NCBI RefSeq assembly: GCF_004114955.1
Contig: NZ_CP030053.1
Location: 4,402,001-4,466,000, forward strand
Reading direction: 5' to 3'
Length of the DNA: 64,000 nucleotides
From: Bradyrhizobium guangzhouense
GTDB lineage: Bacteria > Pseudomonadota > Alphaproteobacteria > Rhizobiales > Xanthobacteraceae
Part shown: in pieces, positions 7,848-14,890 of the stretch
Position numbering within the stretch: position 1 is the first letter of the stretch
Layout: each line of letters opens with the position of its first letter
Translations under genes and position numbers: made by a program
Notes under the pieces: model-generated
The model's database searches: none
What the model saw: the letters and a program-made list of their open reading frames with translations, nothing else
Told to the model about the DNA's origin: nothing

Positions 7848-9733
7848 TCGGCGGACTCGATCGGCTTGGCGAGCAAAGAGGATCCCGGCGGGGCTGACTT
7901 CCTGCGCCGCTGCGCCAGCACCTCGAGCATGCCGACAATGCCCTTGGGGAAGACGACGACGATCAGCACGATGAAGCCGCCGAGCACGAGCTTCGACAGG
8001 TCGGTCTGGCTGACGAGCCAGATGTTCAGCGCCTTGTAGACGATGGCGCCGATCACCCCGCCCGAGACGGTCTCGACGCCGCCGAGCAGCACCATGACCA
8101 GCGCATCGACCGACAGCGAGATGCCGAGATTGTCGGGGAAGACGCTGCCCTTGAGGTAAGCGAACAGCGCGCCGCCGATGCCGGCGGTGGTGCCCGCGAT
8201 CACGAACGCGGTCCACTGGATGCGCTTGGCATTGATGCCGACCGCCTCGCTGCGCAGCAGCGAGTCGCGCGTGGCCCGAAGCGCGTAGCCGAACGGCGAG
8301 AACACCGCGATCCGCAGTGCAATCGTCACCAGCGCCGCGACGCCCAGCGCCAACCAGTAGAAATGCGACGGGCTCGCCGCCCAGCTCGCAGGCCACACGC
8401 CGAGGATGCCGTTGTCACCGCCTGTCACACTGACCCACTGGAACGCGATCGACCAGACGATCTGCGCGAAGGCCAGCGTCAGCATCGCAAAGTAGACGCC
8501 GGAAAGCTGCACCGCGAAGAAGCCGAATATCGCCGCCCCCATGCACCCGAGCAGCGGACCGAGCAGCAGGCACACGATCATCGGCAGTCCCGCCATCTTG
8601 GCGAGGAAGGCGACGCCGTAGGCGCCGAGGCCGAAATAGGCAGCGTGGCCGAACGATGCGAGCCCGCCGACCGACATCAGGAAGTGCAGGCTGACGGCGA
8701 AGATCACGAAGATCGCGATCTCGGAGCCGACAGTCAGCGCATAATTGCCGGCGAACAACGGCAGCATCGCGGCGATGACGAGTGCCACCAGCGAAGCCAG
8801 CCGCTCATTCGACGTCAGCGGACGCCAGGGATTGACTGACAATCCGGGCGTCTTGCGCGCGGCCGCCTCCGGCTTGCCGAACAGGCCCCAGGGCCGGACG
8901 ATCAGCACCGCCGCCATCACCAGGAAGACCAGGATGATGGAAATCTTCGGAAAGATCAGAATGCCGAAGGCGTTCAGCTCGGAGACCAGCACGGCCGCCA
9001 CGAACGCGCCGACGATGCTGCCGAGGCCGCCGATCACGACGACGACGAAGACCTCGACGATGATGCGCAGATCCATGGCGTGATGCACGGCATCGCGCGG
9101 GATCTGGAGCGCGCCGCCGAGCGCGGCGAGGAAGACACCGACCGCGAACACCGATGTGAACAGCCATTTCTGGTTGACGCCGAGCGCCGCAACCATGTCG
9201 CGATCCTGCGTCGCGGCGCGCACCAGAACGCCCCACCGCGTGCGCTGGAACAGCAGCCAGAGAATGCCGAGCACCACAGGCCCGAGCACGATCAGGAATA
9301 GGTCGTAGCTCGGAATGTTCTGGCCGAAGAAATCGACCGCGCCCTTGAAGCCCGGCGCGCGGCGGCCGACGAGATCATCGGGCCCCCAGATCAGCACGAC
9401 GAGATCCTCGACCATCAAGGTCAGGCCGAACGTGCCGAGCAGCTGGAACAGTTCGGGCGCATGATAGATGCGCCGCAGCAGCACCATCTCGACGAGCACG
9501 CCGATCAGCGCCACCGCCAGCGCCGCCATCACCACTCCGCCCCAGAAGCCGAACGCGCCGGAGAAGCGCTCGGTCAGCGTGAAGGCGATATAGGCGCCGA
9601 TCATGTAGAAGGCGCCATGCGCGAAATTCACGATCCGCGTCACGCCAAAGATGATCGACAGGCCCGAGGCCACCAGAAACAGCGACGCTGCGCTGGCAAG
9701 ACCTGTCAGAAACTGTACGACGTAGAAGGCCAT
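7844..9733 (-). CDS. livHM: fused LivH-LivM ABC transporter permease
   Basis: One 629-residue reading frame contains both permease domains. Residues 1 to about 290 are LivH-like (FGVTRIVNFAHGAFYMIGAY, and an ATQDRDMVAALGV EAA-type loop). Residues about 310-610 are LivM-like (SVGGLASFGHAAYFGLGAYG, and RATRDSLLRSEAVGIN). About 16 membrane helices are expected. The fusion looks genuine, with no frameshift scar and a natural linker around residues 290-310. A 183-bp gap containing a repeat separates it from livK. It forms the inner-membrane channel of the importer. Confidence 0.92.
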   Translation of the reverse strand: MAFYVVQFLTGLASAASLFLVASGLSIIFGVTRIVNFAHGAFYMIGAYIAFTLTERFSGAFGFWGGVVMAALAVALIGVLVEMVLLRRIYHAPELFQLLGTFGLTLMVEDLVVLIWGPDDLVGRRAPGFKGAVDFFGQNIPSYDLFLIVLGPVVLGILWLLFQRTRWGVLVRAATQDRDMVAALGVNQKWLFTSVFAVGVFLAALGGALQIPRDAVHHAMDLRIIVEVFVVVVIGGLGSIVGAFVAAVLVSELNAFGILIFPKISIILVFLVMAAVLIVRPWGLFGKPEAAARKTPGLSVNPWRPLTSNERLASLVALVIAAMLPLFAGNYALTVGSEIAIFVIFAVSLHFLMSVGGLASFGHAAYFGLGAYGVAFLAKMAGLPMIVCLLLGPLLGCMGAAIFGFFAVQLSGVYFAMLTLAFAQIVWSIAFQWVSVTGGDNGILGVWPASWAASPSHFYWLALGVAALVTIALRIAVFSPFGYALRATRDSLLRSEAVGINAKRIQWTAFVIAGTTAGIGGALFAYLKGSVFPDNLGISLSVDALVMVLLGGVETVSGGVIGAIVYKALNIWLVSQTDLSKLVLGGFIVLIVVVFPKGIVGMLEVLAQRRRKSAPPGSSLLAKPIESAE

Positions 9734-9790
9734 CGGCGGTCCGGGTTGGTGTTGCTTCTCATCCCTCCCCGTGCAGGGAGAGAGAGCTTC

Positions 9791-9905
9791 GTAGGGTGGG
9801 TTAGCCCTGCATATGCGCAGAGCGCATCTGCTCGGCGTAACCCACCTCTTCTGGTTCTGCGGGCGCAGACCGTGGTGGGTTACGCCTTCGGCTAACCCAC
9901 CCTAC
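9791..9905. repeat. GTAGGGTGGG-bounded inverted repeat, copy 2
   Basis: This copy lies between livK and livHM. It starts GTAGGGTGGGTTAGCC and ends GGCTAACCCACCCTAC, with internal TAACCCACC / GGTGGGTTA arms like the element at 5759-5877. Its position just after the binding-protein gene resembles 3' stabilising hairpins that raise binding-protein mRNA over permease mRNA. That role is an inference. Confidence 0.8.
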
Positions 9906-9916
9906 GGCAGCGGTGG

Positions 9917-11119
9917 CTAGTCCTTCGGCCGCAGCTTCTCGACTTCGGCGTCGCTCGGCAGATAGTCCGAACCCTTCTTGTAAGACGCATCCACCATCAC
10001 GCCCTTGCCGTCCTTCTGCGCGGTCTTGCCGACGAAGGCGCCGAGGGTCGACTGGTGGTCGATCTTGCGGAACGTGATCTCGCCGAACGGAGATGGCATC
10101 GAAATGCCCTCGGCCGCCGCGATCAACTTGTCCGTATCCGTCGAGCCGGCCTTGGCGAGGATCGCCGCAGCCGCCTTGATGGTCTGGTAGCCGACGATCG
10201 AGCCGAGGCGCGGATAGTCGTTGTACTTGGCCTGATAGGCCTTCAGGAACGCATCATGCTCGGGCGTCTTGATCGAGTACCAGGGATAGCCGGTAACGAT
10301 CCAGCCCTCGGGCGTCTCGTCCTTCAGCGGATCGAGATATTCGGGCTCGCCGGTCAGGAACGACACGACTTCGCGGCCCTTGAACAAGCCGCGGGTGTTG
10401 CCCTCACGCACGAGCTTGACGAGGTCAGGACCGAAGGTGACGTTGAGGATCGCTTCGGGATTGGCCTGCGCCACCGCCTGCACCACAGGACCAGCATCGA
10501 TCTTGCCCTGCGGCGGCCACTGCTCGTCGACCCACTGGATGTCGGGGCGCTTCTCCGACATCAGCTTCTTGAACACCGCGACCGCCGACTGGCCGTATTC
10601 GTAGTTCGGCGCGATCGTCGCCCAGCGTTTTGCGGGGAGCTTGCTTGCCGCTTCCACCAGCATCGCGGCCTGCATGTAGTTGGAGGGGCGCAGGCGGAAT
10701 GTGTATTTGTTGCCTTTCGACCAGGTCACGGCGTCCGTCAGCGGCTCGGCGGCGAGGAAGAACACCTTCTTCTGGTTGGCGAAGTCAGAGACCGCGAGGC
10801 CAATGTTGGACAGGAACGTGCCCGTCAGCATTGCAACGCCTTCGCTGGAGACGAGCTCGTTGGCCGCAGTCTGCGCATCCGCCGGCTTGCCGCCGTCGTC
10901 CTTGGAAATGACGACGAGCTTCTTGCCGTTGATGCCGCCTGCCGCGTTGATCTCTTCGACCGCGAGCTGCCAGCCTTTGCGATAAGGCTCGGTGAAGGAC
11001 GGCAGCAGCGAATAGCTGTTGATCTCGCCGATCTTGATGTCCTCAGCCAGGGCCGAATGGCCCATGCCGGCAGCCAGAAGCGCAAAGGCCGCGCCGACGA
11101 AAATGTTTCTTGCTCGCAT
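9917..11119 (-). CDS. livK: periplasmic substrate-binding protein of the LivK family
   Basis: A 400-residue secreted binding protein with a signal peptide (FVGAAFALLAAGMGHSALA, cleavage near residue 25). The mature start DIKIGEINSYS and two type I periplasmic-binding lobes follow. GGAGG lies 6 nt before the ATG. The family binds amino acids, amides or aromatic acids. As the first transport gene after hnr, UPF0280 and AA_synth, it probably captures the pathway substrate. The ligand cannot be read from sequence. Confidence 0.9.
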   Translation of the reverse strand: MRARNIFVGAAFALLAAGMGHSALAEDIKIGEINSYSLLPSFTEPYRKGWQLAVEEINAAGGINGKKLVVISKDDGGKPADAQTAANELVSSEGVAMLTGTFLSNIGLAVSDFANQKKVFFLAAEPLTDAVTWSKGNKYTFRLRPSNYMQAAMLVEAASKLPAKRWATIAPNYEYGQSAVAVFKKLMSEKRPDIQWVDEQWPPQGKIDAGPVVQAVAQANPEAILNVTFGPDLVKLVREGNTRGLFKGREVVSFLTGEPEYLDPLKDETPEGWIVTGYPWYSIKTPEHDAFLKAYQAKYNDYPRLGSIVGYQTIKAAAAILAKAGSTDTDKLIAAAEGISMPSPFGEITFRKIDHQSTLGAFVGKTAQKDGKGVMVDASYKKGSDYLPSDAEVEKLRPKD

Positions 11120-11197
11120 CCCAACCTCCAGTTTTGAACTTTATCTCTCGACCACGATCCTGCCGGAGAAGCTGTGCCCGCCCCTCCGGACTGTCCC

Positions 11198-11782
11198 TTA
11201 TTTCAAGCCGTCTTCGCCCTTGATCTCGGCGACCGTCAGCCCTCCGACGCGCGGCAGCGGGCGGCCGCTGTCGGTGACGGCGACCGCGACCATGATCTCG
11301 TTGGCGCGCGGTGCATCGTTGATCTGCACCTCCATGCCGTCGAAATGGCTGCGCACGAAGGCCGCGTCCTTGTGCCCAAGCGGAATGTCCAGCGTGGTGC
11401 CGGGCCCGCTGCGCTTCTTGGACGACGGGATCAGCGCCGCGCCCTTGCCCAGCACCTTGCGCACCGGCGCACCCATCTTGGGGTGAAGGATCGCTGCGGC
11501 ATGTTCCAGCTCGCCGTTCTCGCCGACGGCCGCGGCCTTGCCGTAGCTGTGTGCCTTTGCGCCGTCGATGCCGAGCGCCGCCACGGCGCGCTTGGCCAGC
11601 AGGTCACCAAGCTCCTCGCCGATCGCGATCAGCGGCGAGAGGTCCTCGACGTATCTTCCGGCAAAGGGATTTTCGATCACGGCGATCGCAGCAGCGCGCC
11701 GGGTCGGCGGGGAGACCTGGCGGCCCATCTCCATCTGCGTCTCTTCGACGACGGTGACGATCTTGCGGATGATCGCGCTCAT
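11198..11782 (-). CDS. amino acid synthesis family protein (PF06684 type)
   Basis: A 194-residue protein beginning MSAIIRKIVTVVEETQMEMG, with the conserved blocks VIENPFAGRYVEDLSPL, GIDGAKAHSYGKAA and IPLGHKDAAFVRSH that mark this family. AAGGAAG precedes the ATG. The family name is historical and no reaction is established. It sits between UPF0280 and livK in the catabolic operon, and homologues often sit near amidohydrolases and transporters. A hydrolytic or decarboxylating step on a pathway intermediate is possible but unproven. Confidence 0.85.
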   Translation of the reverse strand: MSAIIRKIVTVVEETQMEMGRQVSPPTRRAAAIAVIENPFAGRYVEDLSPLIAIGEELGDLLAKRAVAALGIDGAKAHSYGKAAAVGENGELEHAAAILHPKMGAPVRKVLGKGAALIPSSKKRSGPGTTLDIPLGHKDAAFVRSHFDGMEVQINDAPRANEIMVAVAVTDSGRPLPRVGGLTVAEIKGEDGLK

Positions 11783-11808
11783 GATTGCTTCCTTAGACTC
11801 TTCCCCGT

Positions 11809-12708
11809 TCAGGCACTGATCGCGTTCTCCAGCACCAGCGGGCGCGGTCGTTGCTCTTCTATATCCTTGGTTCCGATGACAAGCATATCACCACAAAGCC
11901 TGAGCACGGCACCCTCGATCAATCCGCGATCGAATATTTGCCGTGCACATTCCGCGCCAGATTCGAGCGCGGCGGCGATCTCTCCTTGCGACAATTCACC
12001 GACCTCGCTGACAACAAGGCGCGCGCCGAGATCGCTGTCGGGCTGAAGCTCGTCGGCCGGCTTTCGGACGATGGCGGGATGGCCCTGCAGATCGACGGCG
12101 TTGGCGATCACGGTCGCCGCTGCATCAGCCTGCGAGGCCGTCGCCGCCAGCACCGTTACAGCGTCCGCAATGCCGAGCGAAAAGCTGCGGCCGTGGCGGC
12201 CGCTGGTCGCAATGCCGCGCACGGGGTCGTCGGCATCGACCCTCATGGCGCGCATCACGCCATCGCGATCAGGCCGATCCATCAGGCCAACGGAAAAATG
12301 CTCGCCCGCGCCAAGGTGCAGCGCGATATCGCCGCCATTGTTGACATAGGCCCGATCGAGCCTCGCGACATGAAGCATGGCGCCGAGAATTTCCTCCGCC
12401 ACACTGCCCGCCACCGCGGCCATCGGCGTGATGAAGCGATTCCAGGCGTAGGGCGTAACGGCAGCGTACATGCGCCGGGCCACCGTACCGGTTAGCGAGC
12501 ACGCCGCCGGCAGCGCCGCCCTCCGTAATTCCGGCAGCTCCGCACAGAGCTCATCGAGGAGTCCGGTAAACCGCCGCGCCGCGGCCTCATAGGCCGCACG
12601 CACCTCGTGCTCGTGCCCCCCCGCCTCGACGATCAGATCGATCGGTCCATCCTGCAAATGCAGCCGCCGGCCATCAGACAGCAATGCGATTTGCGGGAGC
12701 CTTCTCAT
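11809..12708 (-). CDS. UPF0280 family, ApbE-like protein
   Basis: A 299-residue protein of the UPF0280 family, which shares the fold of ApbE flavin transferases. Seen in it are AAVAGSVAEEILGAML (residues about 97-112), AYVNNGGDIALHLG (about 119-132), GIATSGRHGRSFSLGIADAVTVLA and ATVIANAVD, all typical of the ApbE superfamily Asn-Asn-Gly-Gly and Ala-Asp-Ala-Val-Thr cores. Its ATG overlaps the hnr stop in ATGA. Because the characterised E. barkeri 6-hydroxynicotinate reductase carries covalent flavin, this protein is a candidate flavin-attaching factor; that role is an inference. Confidence 0.85.
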   Translation of the reverse strand: MRRLPQIALLSDGRRLHLQDGPIDLIVEAGGHEHEVRAAYEAAARRFTGLLDELCAELPELRRAALPAACSLTGTVARRMYAAVTPYAWNRFITPMAAVAGSVAEEILGAMLHVARLDRAYVNNGGDIALHLGAGEHFSVGLMDRPDRDGVMRAMRVDADDPVRGIATSGRHGRSFSLGIADAVTVLAATASQADAAATVIANAVDLQGHPAIVRKPADELQPDSDLGARLVVSEVGELSQGEIAAALESGAECARQIFDRGLIEGAVLRLCGDMLVIGTKDIEEQRPRPLVLENAISA

Positions 12709-14162
12709 GCCCGCCGTCCCGGGATCGGGCTCTGCCAGGGCAACTGACGGACGTCGTCACCACCCCTCACCTCGGAGAGCGGTTTGACATAGTCCATGTG
12801 CCCGCCGAGCGCGGCATAGTCGGACAGTTTCATCGTGAATTCGATCGGCGCAACCAGCGCCGGCGTCGGCACATAGCCGAACGCACCTGCCGGCATCTGC
12901 GTCACATCGACCATGTAGGTGATGCCGCCGCCCGGCCAGACATAGACCGCCGCGCCGCCGCTGGTGACGCGCGTCAGCGCATCCTTCACCGAGCGCGTCA
13001 GCCGCACCGGATTGTCGGTGACGCCGGCGCGCAAGGACCCGCCGGCACCGGCCATGAACAGCACCGTGCACAGCGCCGGCTCGCAATTTTCCTGGATGCG
13101 CTCGACTGAAAATTTCAGGTCGGCGGGCATCTCGGTCTCGACCGGCTTCAAGGCCTCGTCGAGCACGTAGTAGGACGAATGCTCGCCTGTCGTGGATACC
13201 ATCAGCATCGAGAGACCGGGCTTGGCCTCCTTGGGATCGAACGGACCGAGGATCGCCAATGGATCGGAGATATTCGTGCCGCCCCACCCGGTGCCGGGAT
13301 CGGCGACCTGGAAATAGCGGCCGGGCGTCGAGCGCCGGCCCTTCATCTTGATGCCGGTGTCGGCGATGTCGAGCAGCTTGCCGGCCTGATGCTCTGAGAG
13401 CACGCCCGTGATGTGGTCGTCGACCACGACGACCTCATCGACCTTGCCGTGCCATTGCTTGGCGAACATGCCGATCGTCGCAGAGCCGCAGCCGACGCGC
13501 ATGCGCTCTTCTTTCACGCCGTTGACGATCGGCGGCTGGCCGGCCTGCACCACCACGCTGGCGCCGCCGTCGATCGTCAGCTCCACCGCCTTGCAATTGG
13601 CGAGGTCCATCAGCGTGTCGCAGGTGACCCGCCCCTCTTTCTTGGAGCCGCCGGTGAGATGATGCACGCCGCCGAGCGACAGCATCTGCGAACCGTATTC
13701 GCTGGTCGTGACGTGGCCGACCGCTTCGCCCTGCGCACGCACGGTCGCGGTCTCGGGCCCGAGATAGCGGTCGGTGTCGATTTTCACCTTGACGCCGCAG
13801 TAGGAGAAAATGCCTTCGGTGACGACAGTCACCATGTCGACGCCGTCGACCTCGGACGAGACGATGAAAGGCGCCGGCTTGTAGTCGGGATAGGTCGTGC
13901 CCGCGCCGATTGCGGTGACGAAGGTCGAGGGCTCGTGGACGAGCTTGCCGTCCCAATCTTCGCTGCGGCTGAACGGAACCAGCTTGCCACCGTGCGACAC
14001 CGTGCGCTCGAGAATGATGTGCGGATCGACGCGAACGAGCTTGCCATCGTCATTGGCATAGCGGTCGCAGGCGCCCGCCGCCCCGGGCTTGATGTAACAC
14101 ATCACCGGACAGGCATCGCAGCGGATCTTGTCGGTGGCGGCGCTCGTTATTTCCATCACCAT
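12705..14162 (-). CDS. hnr: 6-hydroxynicotinate reductase
   Basis: A protein of about 485 residues resembling the iron-sulfur flavoprotein that reduces 6-hydroxynicotinate to 1,4,5,6-tetrahydro-6-oxonicotinate with reduced ferredoxin in E. barkeri. The N-terminal cluster motif CDACPVMCYIKPG...GACDRY supplies four Cys, and further Cys occur at SYCGV, RVGCGS and ENCEPALC. The reading frame is also open back to an ATG at 14192, but that codon lies inside the operator at 14189-14206, so I take ATG 14162 (14156 is also possible). No strong ribosome site is seen. It heads the long operon and is divergent from nicAB. Confidence 0.85.
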   Translation of the reverse strand: MVMEITSAATDKIRCDACPVMCYIKPGAAGACDRYANDDGKLVRVDPHIILERTVSHGGKLVPFSRSEDWDGKLVHEPSTFVTAIGAGTTYPDYKPAPFIVSSEVDGVDMVTVVTEGIFSYCGVKVKIDTDRYLGPETATVRAQGEAVGHVTTSEYGSQMLSLGGVHHLTGGSKKEGRVTCDTLMDLANCKAVELTIDGGASVVVQAGQPPIVNGVKEERMRVGCGSATIGMFAKQWHGKVDEVVVVDDHITGVLSEHQAGKLLDIADTGIKMKGRRSTPGRYFQVADPGTGWGGTNISDPLAILGPFDPKEAKPGLSMLMVSTTGEHSSYYVLDEALKPVETEMPADLKFSVERIQENCEPALCTVLFMAGAGGSLRAGVTDNPVRLTRSVKDALTRVTSGGAAVYVWPGGGITYMVDVTQMPAGAFGYVPTPALVAPIEFTMKLSDYAALGGHMDYVKPLSEVRGGDDVRQLPWQSPIPGRRA

Positions 14163-14188
14163 GTCAAAGCCAGCGGACAGTGCGGTTA

Positions 14189-14206
14189 TCATTCGTATAC
14201 GAACGA
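14189..14206. promoter_or_regulatory. operator in hnr-nicA divergent region (site B)
   Basis: TCATTCGTATACGAACGA has a perfect 12-bp palindromic core TTCGTATACGAA and matching outer TC/GA pairs, 18 bp with one mismatched pair. It is 27 nt before the chosen hnr start, where a repressor would block the hnr operon promoter. It matches site A at 16 of 18 positions. Confidence 0.75.
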
Positions 14207-14342
14207 TGTTGCGCGCGGTCCCCCGGGGCTGTCAAGCGGCGCCGCGCGCGAAAAGCCGCGCCTGCCGAATAAAACCTCATTTGCCTCCCTGCCTTGTCCA
14301 CAAAGCGGGCAGCCACGCTGCAGTGCGGCATGACGGCTTGCA

Positions 14343-14358
14343 CGTTTGTGTACAAACG
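14343..14358. promoter_or_regulatory. operator upstream of nicA (site C)
   Basis: CGTTTGTGTACAAACG is palindromic except for the central pair. Its half-site CGTTTGTA is the same as the one at 4440 and differs from the TCATT(C/T)GTA half-sites mainly by A to G. It lies 50 nt before the nicA start, a position suited to repressing nicAB. Confidence 0.7.
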
Positions 14359-14407
14359 GTATCGTCGCGACGTCGAAATTACGCGACCGCAGGGTTTGGG
14401 AACGAGG

Positions 14408-14890
14408 ATGATGCAGCCACCGATCCGCCTCACCGTGAACGGCAGGATCCACGATGTCACGGCGGAAGGCCAGACGCCGCTGCTTTACGTGCTGCGCAAT
14501 GATCTCGGACTCAACGGGCCGAAATACGGTTGCGGCCTGGGTGAATGCGGTACCTGCACTGTCCTGATCGACGGCATGGCTGCGCGCTCCTGCGTGATTC
14601 CCGTCAGCGGTTGCGCCAGCCGCGACATCGTGACGCTCGAAGGCCTCGGCACGCGCGACAAGCCTGACGTCGTGCAGCAGGCCTTCATCGACGAGCAGGC
14701 CGCGCAATGCGGCTACTGCCTCAACGGCATGATCATGACCACCAAGGCGCTGCTCGCATTAAATCCCCAGCCAACAGAGCAGGAAGCGCTCGCCGCGCTG
14801 CGCTACAATCTCTGCCGCTGCGGCACGCATGTCGAAATCCTGCGCGCCGTGATGCGCGCCTCCAGCCAGCTCGCCGAGGCCGGTGATTGA
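14408..14890 (+). CDS. nicA: nicotinate dehydrogenase small subunit, 2x[2Fe-2S]
   Basis: A 160-residue iron-sulfur subunit of the xanthine dehydrogenase family. The plant-type cluster uses CGLGECGTCTVLIDG plus a later Cys (residues about 41-65), and the second cluster uses CGYCLNGM and NLCRCGTH. It passes electrons from the molybdenum centre in NicB to its heme domains. The frame is open upstream to 14294, but that stretch contains operator C, so ATG 14408 (or 14411), just behind GAGG, is the likely start. It overlaps nicB by one base (TGATG). Confidence 0.9.
   Translation: MMQPPIRLTVNGRIHDVTAEGQTPLLYVLRNDLGLNGPKYGCGLGECGTCTVLIDGMAARSCVIPVSGCASRDIVTLEGLGTRDKPDVVQQAFIDEQAAQCGYCLNGMIMTTKALLALNPQPTEQEALAALRYNLCRCGTHVEILRAVMRASSQLAEAGD

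Noticed and set aside
7847..8396. N-terminal extension of LivG to 8396
   Set aside because: The extension overlaps livHM and is Arg/His-rich; the true start is the ATGA overlap at 7847.
12705..14162. ApbE-type flavin acceptor motif in Hnr (GPETATV, CGSATIG)
   Set aside because: Neither fits D-x-x-(S/T)-(G/S/A)-A-T; I did not claim a flavinylation site.
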